From an uncultured Lachnospiraceae bacterium (lineage in GTDB: Bacteria > Bacillota > Clostridia > Lachnospirales > Lachnospiraceae): DNA of 64,000 bases. Position 1 is the first letter of the stretch. Each line of letters starts with the position of its first letter. Below, piece after piece: positions 42,769-51,836 of this stretch. The notes beneath the pieces are model-generated. The model was not told the origin of the DNA and searched no databases. It was given only the letters and a program-made list of their open reading frames with translations. Position numbers and translations under genes: made by a program. The stretch covers positions 19,703 to 83,702 of the forward strand of contig CAJUBE010000018.1 of NCBI GenBank assembly GCA_910584725.1, written 5' to 3'.

Positions 42769-44082
42769 CTATTGTTTGTAAAAAACCTCTCCGTTACACC
42801 AGAAATAGTCCCTTTCCTCCGAAATCCCCAGTATGTACCATGCCAGTTCGCCTTCCTTTGTCCCGCGCCAGTAAATTGCCAGCTCCGGGCAAAGCCCCCT
42901 GCTGCTCCTGTCCACAACATCCCACTCATAATACGTGTCGCCGTAAAACTCTACTGCCGGATAGTAAACCACCGCTTTGTCACCGTCAAACTGCAATACC
43001 ACATCATATTCTTCACTGTCACCCACATCCTTTGGGTGGTAATACCATACGCCTTGCAGCGCTTCTTTGGTGATCTTGCCCCAATCGCCGAGCACATACG
43101 TATTTTCCACCGCAGAGGTGTCCGCATCCATGTTTAAATTCTCAAAAACCGCCGCATTGATCAGGCAGTCGCCCCTCTCTTCCGTATGCGTTTCAGAGAA
43201 CGTCTCCGTGTCGCGAATCCACCCCTCCACAATATGATTGCCGAGAAACCGCCTGTGCCCCGACTCAACACTCACTTTCACCTCGCACGTCCGCACCCAG
43301 TCGTCCCCGTCAAACTGCAGTGTAACCGCCGTGCCGTCCGCATTCATCACGCCATCCGTACACCCAAACAAACAGTAATTGGTATCCCCACTCTCCGAAC
43401 AGAAACTGTCCGTCTCCGCATAATACCAGTCCTTCATTCCTTCGCTTCCCTTCTCCACAAGCTCGTCGTAGGTAAATCCCACTTTTTCCAAAAGCAGGGC
43501 GTCCACAGCCGCCTTATCTATGGCGCCGAAATCCGTCTCGATTTCCGCATAGTTCCAACGCGCCAAATGCGCCTGTTTCTCCTCCTCCGTTCCCGGTCTC
43601 CCAACCCCCGCACTGCTGTAAAACACCTGATAGAGATCAATCTGTTCCGGGCTTTTCCAATCAGACAAAAGAAATCCATAGTTGGAAAACTCCTGTATCC
43701 ACTCCGTATATTCCGCAAGCTCCTCCTCCGTCAGACGCCTGCCGTTTTCGGGTATCTCCAGCCCCTTTTCCTCGTTCACAGACGGGGACGGCTCCCCGCT
43801 TTCCAGTCCCGGCTGCCCCCCGTCATCTGCGGACTGCGCATCCCCGCTGTCTGCTTCCTTCTCCGCAGCCCCAGCCTCGTCCGCCATCCCGCCAGCCTCA
43901 TCAGACAAAACGCCATCGCCAGACTGGTCTCCTTCGCCGTCATTCTCCGCCTCGGAAACATCCGCCTCAGAAATCTCCTGCTCCTGCCCCCGATCCTGCG
44001 CCGCGCCATCCGCCTGCTGCCCGCACCCGGCACAAAGCCCCAGCACACAAACTCCCGCTAAAACCGCCAACTTCTTCCTCAC
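42769..44082 (-). CDS. Putative lipoprotein, unknown function
   Basis: A 437-residue protein with a signal peptide ending LGLCAGC, close to a lipobox, so the Cys at about residue 20 is probably lipidated. A low-complexity acidic linker (about 25-105; Glu, Asp, Ser, Gly) holds the domain off the membrane. The rest is a globular domain rich in Trp, Tyr and acidic residues, with DAVLQFDGD-like beta hairpins (VTLQFDGDDWVR, DVVLQFDGDKAVV), an internal duplication. It shares an aromatic, acidic character with the frameshifted protein at 584-1346, but I cannot align them. Family unrecognised. Confidence 0.65.
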   Translation of the reverse strand: MRKKLAVLAGVCVLGLCAGCGQQADGAAQDRGQEQEISEADVSEAENDGEGDQSGDGVLSDEAGGMADEAGAAEKEADSGDAQSADDGGQPGLESGEPSPSVNEEKGLEIPENGRRLTEEELAEYTEWIQEFSNYGFLLSDWKSPEQIDLYQVFYSSAGVGRPGTEEEKQAHLARWNYAEIETDFGAIDKAAVDALLLEKVGFTYDELVEKGSEGMKDWYYAETDSFCSESGDTNYCLFGCTDGVMNADGTAVTLQFDGDDWVRTCEVKVSVESGHRRFLGNHIVEGWIRDTETFSETHTEERGDCLINAAVFENLNMDADTSAVENTYVLGDWGKITKEALQGVWYYHPKDVGDSEEYDVVLQFDGDKAVVYYPAVEFYGDTYYEWDVVDRSSRGLCPELAIYWRGTKEGELAWYILGISEERDYFWCNGEVFYKQ

Positions 44083-44158
44083 TTACACATCCTCCATCTA
44101 TAAAAATAGTATTGTTACGCAGAATTAAATTTCAAAAAATATTTGTCATAAATCAAAA

Positions 44159-44196
44159 CGGCAGAGTGCACAAATAGTTCTCCTGTGTCCCTGCCG
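44159..44196 (-). terminator. Terminator of the MacB-type operon carrying a family 2 arm
   Basis: On the minus strand CGGCAG pairs with CTGCCG (44191-44196 with 44159-44164), followed by TTTTGATTT, ending the permease transcript. The loop contains GGACACAGGAGAACTATT then TGTGCA. This matches an arm of the inverted repeat after eno at 39797-39820 with only two differences. Confidence 0.75.
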
Positions 44197-44210
44197 CCAT
44201 ATTTTTTGCG

Positions 44211-45548
44211 CTATTCGTTCCGTATCGCCGCCAGCGGGCTAAGCCGCATTGCCCTCCTCGCCGGGAAAAACCCTGCCACCATGCCCACCATCACCGCAAA
44301 CACCAGCGACAGAAGCACAAGCCAGATCGGAATGTAGGAAATGCCGCCTGAAGTTGCCATATATTCGTTGGCGTTCGCCGCCACTTTATTAATGATCACA
44401 GACAGGATAAAACTCAAAATCAGTCCGATCACGCCGCCGATGAAGCCGATAAAACCTGCCTCCATCAGAAAGAGACTGCGGATGTTTCTCAGGTCGCACC
44501 CCAGCACCTTCATCACGCCGATCTCCTTCGTCCGCTCGTAAATGGACATCATCATCGTGTTGGTGATGCCGATCGCCGCCACGAACAGCGACACCGCGCC
44601 GATGCCGCCGAGCACCGCCTGAATGTAGCCCATGGTCTTCTGCTCGGACTCCACCCACTCCGCCTGACTGTAAGCGTCATAGCCCATATCCGTCAGCGAC
44701 TTCTGCAAAGCCACCACATTGTCCATGCTGTCCACATTGACCAGAAGCTGACTGTAAAAAATTTCCTTGTAAGGCTTACCTGTCTTCGTCTGCGGCTGCC
44801 CCGGAATCACCTTATTTTTAAAAATTTTTTTCAGTTCCTGCATGAGCTGATCGATATCGCAAAAAGTATACCAACCATACTGCGACCACTGGTCTTCCCC
44901 GGGCTTTTCCTCCACGCCGCATGTCTCGATCAGGTATTTCTTCGGCGGTGGCTTCGTCTGTCCGTTCTCGTCCGGAGAACCCGACCCATAGTATGCGTCC
45001 ATATCAAAAATCACGAAAATCGGATCCCTCATCAGATCAATATCCGGCGGTCCCCCCATGCCGTTCCCTTTTGGATTATAAAAATTCTGTAACACTTCAC
45101 AGCCGTAGAAAAAAGTCAGTTTCTCGTCGTTTCCGGGAAGGTGCCCTTCTCCTACCTTTATATTCAGATCCTCAAAGTATTTTTTCGGCAATCCCTGTAA
45201 CTGCAAATATCCCTCATAGCTTCCGTACTTGGCAAGCGCCTGAGTCCGCAGCATCGGATAAACCGACTCCACATGCTCCATGGCCAAAATCTCGTCGATC
45301 AGCTCCTGATCCAGACGCTTCACCTCTTCCGAGGAAGAATCATCCCAGGGCTCGTTCACCGTAATCTGGGTCAGGCTCCCATAAGACTCGTACTGCGCCA
45401 TCAGGGAACGGCTCAGTCCCAGACCCAGAGACACCATGACCACAATGGACGCTACACCGATCACCACGCCGAGCACCGTCAGGATCGTTCTCACTTTTCT
45501 TTTCCAGAGATTACCGCTGCTCATCCGCAGCAAATCAAGAAACTTCAT
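44211..45548 (-). CDS. ABC transporter permease (MacB/FtsX type)
   Basis: A 445-residue permease: N-terminal membrane helix (LTVLGVVIGVASIVVMVSLGLG), a large extracellular MacB-PCD-like domain (about 45-320), then three helices in the FtsX domain (AVLGGIGAVSLFVAAIGITNTMMMSIYERTKEIGVMKVLGC and two more). MacB-type pumps carry substrates from the periplasmic side rather than across the bilayer. It is the last gene of a three-gene set: ATPase, surface protein, permease. Confidence 0.9.
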   Translation of the reverse strand: MKFLDLLRMSSGNLWKRKVRTILTVLGVVIGVASIVVMVSLGLGLSRSLMAQYESYGSLTQITVNEPWDDSSSEEVKRLDQELIDEILAMEHVESVYPMLRTQALAKYGSYEGYLQLQGLPKKYFEDLNIKVGEGHLPGNDEKLTFFYGCEVLQNFYNPKGNGMGGPPDIDLMRDPIFVIFDMDAYYGSGSPDENGQTKPPPKKYLIETCGVEEKPGEDQWSQYGWYTFCDIDQLMQELKKIFKNKVIPGQPQTKTGKPYKEIFYSQLLVNVDSMDNVVALQKSLTDMGYDAYSQAEWVESEQKTMGYIQAVLGGIGAVSLFVAAIGITNTMMMSIYERTKEIGVMKVLGCDLRNIRSLFLMEAGFIGFIGGVIGLILSFILSVIINKVAANANEYMATSGGISYIPIWLVLLSLVFAVMVGMVAGFFPARRAMRLSPLAAIRNE

Positions 45549-45619
45549 GCAGCCCCCACTCTATCACCATCCGACTGTTCGTACAGTCCTTTGTATCATT
45601 TCGCCTTTTTCTGCTTCCT

Positions 45620-47410
45620 TTATTCATTCAGCTCTTTCTCTAATGCCGCAAGCTCCGCCGCCTCGGCTGCCGCCGCCTTTTTCTTTTTGCGCAGCTTAAG
45701 GAATACGCCAAGCCCTACACCCGCCAGAACGACAACCCCTGAAACGCTGCCGACGATGATCCCCGTCTTAGACTTACCGCCTCCTTCGCCGTCCATCATC
45801 ATGTCGTCGCCCATCATCATATCATCACCCATCATCATGTCGTCCATCATGGGCTCGTTTACGAAGAGGGTGATCTCCTTCTCAGCCGTGGTCACATTGC
45901 CCGCATCGTCCTCGTAGGAGATTTCCAGCTTCACAGTGCCGTCGTCCATGGTAGCGGCCGCGCCTGTCAGCATCACATCCACGTTGCCCGTGTTGCCGGA
46001 CTGGAGGTTGCCCACAAAGGCCGATGCCTCCGCGATGGAATCCGCGATAAATTTCACCTGCACATTGTAGAGGGTCGTCTTTCCCGTATTGTAAATGCTG
46101 AACATTACGTTGGACTGGGATCCCACCTCAATATTGTCGGGCACCACTTCCGGGATGCTCGTATCAAAACGGCTCTCCTGCATAATCGGAATCGACACGC
46201 TCGCCTTGTCCGTCAGATCAAAAACCGTCGACGCATCGTACTTCATGTTGACGTCCAGCACATAAGGCTTCTGCGCCAGATCCGCCTTTGCCGTCATCTC
46301 GATCTCAATATCAGCCGAAGTGTCGGGCGCAATCTGCTCCATATAGACGGAACTGGATCCGGACGTTGGCAGGAAAGCGGAATAGGTGTTGGTCTTATCC
46401 TCCCCCTCCTGCGCCGCCTGCATGTCGAAAAGCACATTGGTCACCGTCGTATCCTTGGAGGTATTTTTGACATGAATGGTCAAGGTGAAGGTCTCCCCCG
46501 CAAAAACCTTTGCCGGATTCGTCTCAAAGCCTGTCACAACAATACGGGGTTTGGAGCCGGATGCCTCCTGCCCGTTGCCGCCGATCATGCCGCTGCCCGG
46601 CTTGCCGATCGTCTTTACGTACACCGTAAGCTCTGCCGGCTCCTCGCTGCGGACGCCCGCTTTCGTGTAGGATATATGGAACTTTAACGGGTAATACCCC
46701 GTCATCACATCGCTTCTTGTCTTAAAATGGAAGGTAAACTCCCTGCGGTTCGCCATAGCTGCCTCTTTCGTCTGACAGCCGGGAATAAAAGGCTCTGTCT
46801 GCAAATAGTTGGTGGTATCCGGCTCAAAAGGCCACTCCGTCACCAGCGTGGAAATCACAGGCTCCACGATCAGGTCATTCAACTCCTCCGTCCCGAAATT
46901 GACAATCGGCAGCACGATGGACACACCCTGTCCGTAACTCACAACAGGCGTCTGCCAGTTGTCGCCCACCTGTAAGAACTCGCTGGTGGTCTGGGACAGT
47001 TTCGTTGTCGCCGCAGACTCCATGGAAGATTTCACATTATTGACATAGGCCCACATTTCCGTCAGGGACATCTCCGTATTGGCAATGTAGTAAACTGCGC
47101 TGTCAAACACTTTGTGCAGGCTCTCCATCACTTTCTCGTCCAGATGATATTTCACTTCAAGACTCTGCATGTAATATAACATATCCTCGTCGGCGTCAAA
47201 GCGGTCGTCATCCGTGATCACGCGATCGGAATTTCTCTCCACATATTTAATTTCTTCCGCATCGTTTTCGCTGACGCTCTCCTTTTTCTCCTCCGCGTAT
47301 GCCACGGACGCAGCGCCAAATCCGCCTGTCTGCCCCAACACGGCCAACGCAAAAAACAGGCCCGCCAGACTGCCTGCCAAACGCCTTACTGCGACTCCAC
47401 GGTTTCCCAT
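45620..47410 (-). CDS. Surface protein with CARDB-like repeats and C-terminal anchor
   Basis: A 596-residue exported protein. After a signal peptide there are two or three beta-sandwich domains (about 240-480) in the style of CARDB/COG1361: VFAGETFTLTIHVKNTSKDT, and IEVGSQSNVMFSIYNTGKT. One transmembrane helix near 555-577 (IIVGSVSGVVVLAGVGLGVFL) and a Lys-rich, Ala/Glu-rich cytoplasmic tail follow. Just before the helix is a Met/Asp-rich stretch built on MMMGDD repeated, which may bind metal. Start is uncertain; ATG 47410 follows AGAGGG, and ATG 47422 is possible. It replaces the usual MacA-like partner in a MacB operon. Confidence 0.75.
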   Translation of the reverse strand: MGNRGVAVRRLAGSLAGLFFALAVLGQTGGFGAASVAYAEEKKESVSENDAEEIKYVERNSDRVITDDDRFDADEDMLYYMQSLEVKYHLDEKVMESLHKVFDSAVYYIANTEMSLTEMWAYVNNVKSSMESAATTKLSQTTSEFLQVGDNWQTPVVSYGQGVSIVLPIVNFGTEELNDLIVEPVISTLVTEWPFEPDTTNYLQTEPFIPGCQTKEAAMANRREFTFHFKTRSDVMTGYYPLKFHISYTKAGVRSEEPAELTVYVKTIGKPGSGMIGGNGQEASGSKPRIVVTGFETNPAKVFAGETFTLTIHVKNTSKDTTVTNVLFDMQAAQEGEDKTNTYSAFLPTSGSSSVYMEQIAPDTSADIEIEMTAKADLAQKPYVLDVNMKYDASTVFDLTDKASVSIPIMQESRFDTSIPEVVPDNIEVGSQSNVMFSIYNTGKTTLYNVQVKFIADSIAEASAFVGNLQSGNTGNVDVMLTGAAATMDDGTVKLEISYEDDAGNVTTAEKEITLFVNEPMMDDMMMGDDMMMGDDMMMDGEGGGKSKTGIIVGSVSGVVVLAGVGLGVFLKLRKKKKAAAAEAAELAALEKELNE

Positions 47411-47471
47411 TTTCCCTCTCATCTCTCCTGCCCTTCCGATCTTCAAACTGTTACCACACACTAACCGCCAT

Positions 47472-47491
47472 GATTCCGCTTTAGCGGAATC
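47472..47491 (-). repeat. GATTCCGC palindrome in the ABC operon
   Basis: GATTCCGC (47472-47479) pairs with GCGGAATC (47484-47491). It sits directly after the ABC ATPase gene stop (ending 47494). The same stem occurs in family 1 copies B and C, where it is preceded at C by the same CCGCCAT. It is a solitary member of that module. Confidence 0.75.
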
Positions 47492-47493
47492 TT

Positions 47494-48261
47494 TTATGTC
47501 TGCGCCGCGATCTCCTCCGGCATGTCCTCCCCGCTCCGCTCTTCGATCTCCAGAATCTTTCCGTCCCGGATCCGAATCACGATATCCGCGAAGCCCGCCA
47601 GATAATTGTCGTGTGTCACCATCACCAGCGTCTGATTTTTCTCCCGTACCACCCGCTTCATCAGGTTCATCACCTCCACAGAGGTATTGGAGTCAAGATT
47701 CCCCGTGGGCTCGTCCGCAAAGATAATCTCCGGCTCCACCACAAGCGCCCTGGCCACGCCCACACGCTGCTGCTGTCCGCCGGACATCTGGTTCGGGCGA
47801 TGTCTTTTATGTTTGGTCAGGCCCACCAGATCCAGCATCTCCTCCGCCTTTTTGTTGCGGCTCTTCTTGTCCATACCCTGAAAGGTCAACGGCAGCGCCA
47901 CGTTCTCGATAGCGTCCATGGTGCCCATCAGATTGAAGGACTGAAAGATAAAACCGATATGCTCCCTGCGAAACGCCACGAGCTGGTTCTCCGTCTTTTT
48001 CTCCATGTGCTCCCCCGCGATCACGATCTCGCCCTTGGTCGGTTTTTCCAGTCCCGCCAGCATATTGAGCAGCGTGGACTTACCGGAGCCGGAGGCGCCC
48101 ACAATCGAGCAGAAGCACCCCCGCCTGATGGAGAAGCTGACCCCGTTTAAGGCGCGCACCCTCTCCTCTCCGACCCGGTATATCTTATATAAATCCGTCA
48201 CCTGAATCACAGGTTCATCCCACCTGTTACTGTCCACGTTAGTTTCCTTTCCGCTTATCAT
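47494..48261 (-). CDS. ABC transporter ATP-binding protein (MacB/LolD type)
   Basis: A 255-residue ATPase. Walker A GASGSGKSTLLNML, Q-loop FIFQSFNLMGTM, signature MSGGQQQRVGVARAL, Walker B IIFADEPTGNLDS and H-loop MVTHDN are intact. The LolD/MacB-type 'GNLDS' and 'SGGQQQRV' are diagnostic. First gene of the ATPase-surface protein-permease operon. A family 1 repeat lies upstream, ending close to the start. Confidence 0.94.
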   Translation of the reverse strand: MISGKETNVDSNRWDEPVIQVTDLYKIYRVGEERVRALNGVSFSIRRGCFCSIVGASGSGKSTLLNMLAGLEKPTKGEIVIAGEHMEKKTENQLVAFRREHIGFIFQSFNLMGTMDAIENVALPLTFQGMDKKSRNKKAEEMLDLVGLTKHKRHRPNQMSGGQQQRVGVARALVVEPEIIFADEPTGNLDSNTSVEVMNLMKRVVREKNQTLVMVTHDNYLAGFADIVIRIRDGKILEIEERSGEDMPEEIAAQT

Positions 48262-48276
48262 TTACTTCCATTGCAC

Positions 48277-48372
48277 GGAGAATGCCGTATTTCAGGCATT
48301 CTCCTGCGTGAAACTTAGTGCTTCTTGGCGTCCCGTCCTATGGCGGGACGTCTTTAGAAGCACTTTTCACGC
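48277..48372 (-). repeat. Stop-codon-abutting palindromic element, family 1 copy D
   Basis: GGAGAATGCC/GGCATTCTCC (48277-48304) then an outer stem GCGTGAAA..TTTCACGC (48306-48372) with GTGCTTCT pairing AGAAGCAC, and a GC-rich inner hairpin CGTCCCG/CGGGACG. The outer stem shares its last base with the TAG stop of the following gene. The GTGCTTCT/AGAAGCAC stem differs at paired positions from copy A (TACTTCT/AGAAGTA). Confidence 0.85.
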
Positions 48373-50510
48373 TATTGACCTGTATACGCAGTCGCTTCCA
48401 CCACAAACTCCGGCACCTGCTCCGCATAGAAGGAATAGCCGAAATAGTAGCTGTCACGCCGATACGGATATGCCGTATCCCGCTTAAACACCACTTCAAT
48501 CGAATAATTTTCATCCAAATCCTTGTAACTGCTCCACGGCGCGTCTATCCATGTGCAGTAGATGTTGGGCAGAATCTGCGCGATCTGCTCTTCCTCGTAG
48601 AAGGTCTCGGAAACGGTGTAATCCGTATTATCCACATATTCCGGCTCCACTGCCACCGCCCGCGCTTCGATCTCGCCATCCGCCGCGTTCTCCTGCTCCG
48701 TCAGCTCATTGTGGAAGCAGGTCACCGTCACCGACTCGATATCCGCCGCGTCAAGCGCCATCGGATAGTACGCCTCCAGCTTTTTCAGCGCGGCTATCGT
48801 ATTTTCAAAGCTGTCATACACAAACCACTGTCTCTGGTTATAGTTTTTATACTCAAAAGAGAGACTGCCACACGGACGGTTATGCCGCACAAGCGTAAAG
48901 TCAAACTGCTCCATATCCTTAAGCCACGCCTCGCGAAGCCCCGCTGCCTCCGCCGTCGGAATCACTGTCCGCGCCGGACCGTTGGTGTAGGTAATCCGGG
49001 TCACATCCTCGCAGGCATCCTTATCCGTAATCCCCTGGAATGTGCCTTTCTTAAAGGCATCCGTGCTGAAAATCTGATTGAGCAGCTCCTCCGTGCCGGG
49101 ATCGTCATAATCTACCCGTATGCTTCTGGCTTTCTGCCTGCCCGACGTTAAGCGGTAAAGAATCTGCACATAATAGCAATCCTCCTTTTCCTCCAGGTCA
49201 GCTTCCTGCGCCGCCTCCGCCAGCTTCAGAACAGGTGAAACGTCCGTCAGAAACATATTTTCTTTTTCAAACTCGTTTTTGTCTATATACTGCCTGTCTT
49301 TATCCCAATAGTTATCATAGTACCCGTCTGCCGAAATTGCAATACTCTCAACTTTATTTTGCGCCGGTATGTAACTGTCATACCCGAACACATCCCATTT
49401 AAAGACGCTAAATATTGCCAAAATGCTGACAAGCGCGATGCCGCTGGAAGGCAGATGCTTGAAAAGGCTTCTGATATCGAAAGCGAAAAGCACCTCCGCC
49501 GCCGCGCAGAAAATCAGGCCGCCGGCCAGCATCCCGGCCACCTGCAGCATTTCATTCTGATAGGAAGTATCGTACACCAATCCGCCCACCATAAATGCCA
49601 CGGGGATTGCCACCGCTACCTTAAACACAGGCTCCGTAACAGGAAACGCCATCGCGCGGCCCGCCGCCTCGGAAGGTCTCTTTTTGTAGGCAAACCAGGC
49701 AAGCAGCAAAAACACCGCCGCAATCAAGATCCACTTCGCCACAATAGGCATGGCAATCACCGCCGCGGCTGCGGCATCCTTCGCGTTCTTAATGTCCCAG
49801 ATATTTATCATGCAGTCATAGAGCACCGACAGCTTCGGATCCGTACTCAGATAGTATTCGGAATAGGTCTCAAAAAAGATTCGTTTCAGCGTGCCGATCT
49901 GTCCCCACAGGCAGAGATCATACAGCACAAACGCCAAAAACACACAGACCGTCACAAAACGGTTTCCTGTCAGCATCACCGCCAGTATCATCATATGATA
50001 GACCGCCAGAAACAAAAACAGATGCCACACAAAAGCCAGTCCCGCGTTGGCCAGCACATCCATGTTCACCGCTCCCTGTGCCGCCGCAATGACCGCACCC
50101 AGAATCATGCCGGACAGATTAGCAACCAGGTAAATTATGATGCCGTTTAGGTAAACCACCGCAAACCTTCTGTCCTTGGACACCGGAACGCTGTGGTACA
50201 TATCCACTTTTCTTCTGTCATACAAATAAGAGAATCCCTGCATACCGATAACTGCCGCCAAAATAATTATGACTCCGTACACATTATCGGAAAATGCCAG
50301 CGCGTCCTTGGCTGCCTGATACATCGCCGCCTGAAACTGCGCCATAGTTCTGTAGCTGCCCTGCGCCTGATAGCTCCTGATCCTGCTTAAATAAATCATC
50401 ATCATGCCGCCGTAAGCGAGAAGCTGGGACAGTACCGTCACAATCCAGACCCACACTCTCCGTTTATGATTTTCCCTGCAATTAGCCAAGAATGAGTTTT
50501 TTGATGTCAT
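48372..50510 (-). CDS. ABC transporter permease with large extracytoplasmic domain (DUF6449-like)
   Basis: A 712-residue membrane protein. Seven or more helices lie in residues about 15-375, with family motifs MQGFSYLYDRRKVDMYHSVPVSKDRR. A roughly 320-residue extracytoplasmic C-terminal domain follows. Together with the downstream-overlapping ATPase (29-base overlap) and the GntR gene, this is a YtrABC-type cluster. The substrate is unknown; YtrABC-like systems respond to cell-envelope stress. The stop codon is in family 1 copy D. Confidence 0.85.
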   Translation of the reverse strand: MTSKNSFLANCRENHKRRVWVWIVTVLSQLLAYGGMMMIYLSRIRSYQAQGSYRTMAQFQAAMYQAAKDALAFSDNVYGVIIILAAVIGMQGFSYLYDRRKVDMYHSVPVSKDRRFAVVYLNGIIIYLVANLSGMILGAVIAAAQGAVNMDVLANAGLAFVWHLFLFLAVYHMMILAVMLTGNRFVTVCVFLAFVLYDLCLWGQIGTLKRIFFETYSEYYLSTDPKLSVLYDCMINIWDIKNAKDAAAAAVIAMPIVAKWILIAAVFLLLAWFAYKKRPSEAAGRAMAFPVTEPVFKVAVAIPVAFMVGGLVYDTSYQNEMLQVAGMLAGGLIFCAAAEVLFAFDIRSLFKHLPSSGIALVSILAIFSVFKWDVFGYDSYIPAQNKVESIAISADGYYDNYWDKDRQYIDKNEFEKENMFLTDVSPVLKLAEAAQEADLEEKEDCYYVQILYRLTSGRQKARSIRVDYDDPGTEELLNQIFSTDAFKKGTFQGITDKDACEDVTRITYTNGPARTVIPTAEAAGLREAWLKDMEQFDFTLVRHNRPCGSLSFEYKNYNQRQWFVYDSFENTIAALKKLEAYYPMALDAADIESVTVTCFHNELTEQENAADGEIEARAVAVEPEYVDNTDYTVSETFYEEEQIAQILPNIYCTWIDAPWSSYKDLDENYSIEVVFKRDTAYPYRRDSYYFGYSFYAEQVPEFVVEATAYTGQ

Positions 50511-51387
50511 AGCCTACCACCTCCGTCTCGCTGATAAATATCTCCTCCAAAGAAAGCGGAAGCACCTCATAAAAGATCGTGTCCACCGTGGCAAACCGCG
50601 CCTCCACTTCCTCCCTCGTACTGCGCACCGTAATGGTGCAAAGAGAACCCCTCTGCTCCTTTTTCAATACCTCAAGCCCGTTTAATGCTTTCGTCTCGTC
50701 CTCCACAGCGCTGAACACGCACTGTATTTTCTGGATATTACACTTCATATCCTCCAAATCTTTGGACAGCAGAACGCCGCCCTTATGTAACAGCCCTACG
50801 TGATCACAGATGTCTTCCAGCTCCCGCAGGTTATGGGAGGCAATCACAGGCGTCAGCCCCCGCTCCTCCATCTCCTTCGCAAAAATCGACTTGATGCCCT
50901 GCCGCATCACCGGGTCAAGCCCGTCGAATGTCTCGTCGCAGAGAATATATTTCGTGTGGGCGCAGATTCCCAATAGCAGGGCAAGCTGCTTTTTCATCCC
51001 CTTGGAAAAAGTGCCGATCTTCCGATTTTTATCAAGGTTAAATTTTTCCAGATACCGATAAAACTCCTCCCGGTCAAAAGCCTCATAGATGCCGCTGTAA
51101 TACCGCTCCATAGCCCTTGCGTTGGCATTTGCGAAAAAGTAAGGCTCATCCGCGATAAAAAACAATCTCTTCTTCGCCTCCACATTGTCATACACGGGCA
51201 TATTGTCTACCGCCACCGTGCCCTCATCGGGCTTAATCACGCCCGCTATCATGCGCAGCACCGTGCTCTTTCCCGCGCCGTTCGTACCAATCAGCCCGAA
51301 CACCGTCTTCTCCTTAATATCGACACTGACTTCATCGACGGCTCTTATTTTTTCAAACTGCTTCGTCAGATTATGTATTTCTATCAT
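50482..51387 (-). CDS. ABC transporter ATP-binding protein (YtrB-like)
   Basis: A 301-residue ATPase. Walker A GTNGAGKSTVLRMI, signature FSKGMKKQLALLLGI, Walker B KYILCDETFDGLDP and H-loop VIASHNLRELED. Residues from 220 onward are a variable C-terminal domain. It overlaps the permease gene by 29 bases and starts 18 bases after the GntR gene, so all three are one operon. Confidence 0.93.
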   Translation of the reverse strand: MIEIHNLTKQFEKIRAVDEVSVDIKEKTVFGLIGTNGAGKSTVLRMIAGVIKPDEGTVAVDNMPVYDNVEAKKRLFFIADEPYFFANANARAMERYYSGIYEAFDREEFYRYLEKFNLDKNRKIGTFSKGMKKQLALLLGICAHTKYILCDETFDGLDPVMRQGIKSIFAKEMEERGLTPVIASHNLRELEDICDHVGLLHKGGVLLSKDLEDMKCNIQKIQCVFSAVEDETKALNGLEVLKKEQRGSLCTITVRSTREEVEARFATVDTIFYEVLPLSLEEIFISETEVVGYDIKKLILG

Positions 51388-51405
51388 TCGCCTGTCTCCT
51401 TCCAG

Positions 51406-51765
51406 TCACACTTGCAGATTCTCAATTTCCAGAACAATTTCCATCTTTGTCATGCCGATTTCCAGCAGTTCTTTCACGAGCTTTAAAATCTGATCCAGAT
51501 ATTCCTTCCTGCGCTGCTCCACAAGACTGCTGTCCCCGAGCACGAAGCTGCCCCTTCCCTTAACCGTATAAATAAATCCCTGCCGCTCCAGCTCCGCATA
51601 CGCCTTCTGAATCGTGTTCGGGTTGATGGACTGCTCCATTGCCAGACTGCGCACCGACGGCATCTGTTCATCGGGCTGCATGACGCCCTTTAAAATCAGA
51701 GTCTTAAACCGCTCCACAATCTGTTCATAAATGGGGCGGGTATCCTTGTAATCAATCAGTACCAT
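51406..51765 (-). CDS. GntR-family (YtrA-type) transcriptional regulator
   Basis: A 119-residue small GntR repressor. N-terminal winged helix: DTRPIYEQIVERFKTLILKG, then QMPSVRSLAMEQSINPNTIQKAYAELERQGFIYTVKGRGSF, the canonical GntR recognition motif. The short C-terminal helical part is YtrA-type. It heads its operon and very likely represses it: a TGTACTA..TGGTACA inverted repeat sits at its own promoter. A run of 11 G residues separates the promoter from the ribosome binding site (AAAGGAG). Confidence 0.93.
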   Translation of the reverse strand: MVLIDYKDTRPIYEQIVERFKTLILKGVMQPDEQMPSVRSLAMEQSINPNTIQKAYAELERQGFIYTVKGRGSFVLGDSSLVEQRRKEYLDQILKLVKELLEIGMTKMEIVLEIENLQV

Positions 51766-51789
51766 GTCGTCTCCTTTCTCACGTTTTTA

Positions 51790-51800
51790 CCCCCCCCCCC
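51790..51800. repeat. Homopolymer tract of 11 C (G on coding strand)
   Basis: Eleven consecutive C residues on + at 51790-51800, between the promoter/operator and the Shine-Dalgarno of the ytrA-like gene. Tracts of this length slip easily and could change leader length or spacing between cells. It is also a place where sequence reads fail. Confidence 0.85.
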
Positions 51801-51812
51801 AATAATACTAAC

Positions 51813-51833
51813 TGTACTATCAGTGGTGGTACA
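51813..51833 (-). promoter_or_regulatory. YtrA-type operator
   Basis: TGTACTA (51813-51819) and TGGTACA (51827-51833) form an inverted repeat (6 of 7 symmetric) with a 7-base spacer. It starts four bases after the -10, covering the transcription start, as expected for a self-repressing GntR regulator. Confidence 0.7.
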
Positions 51834-51836
51834 CTT

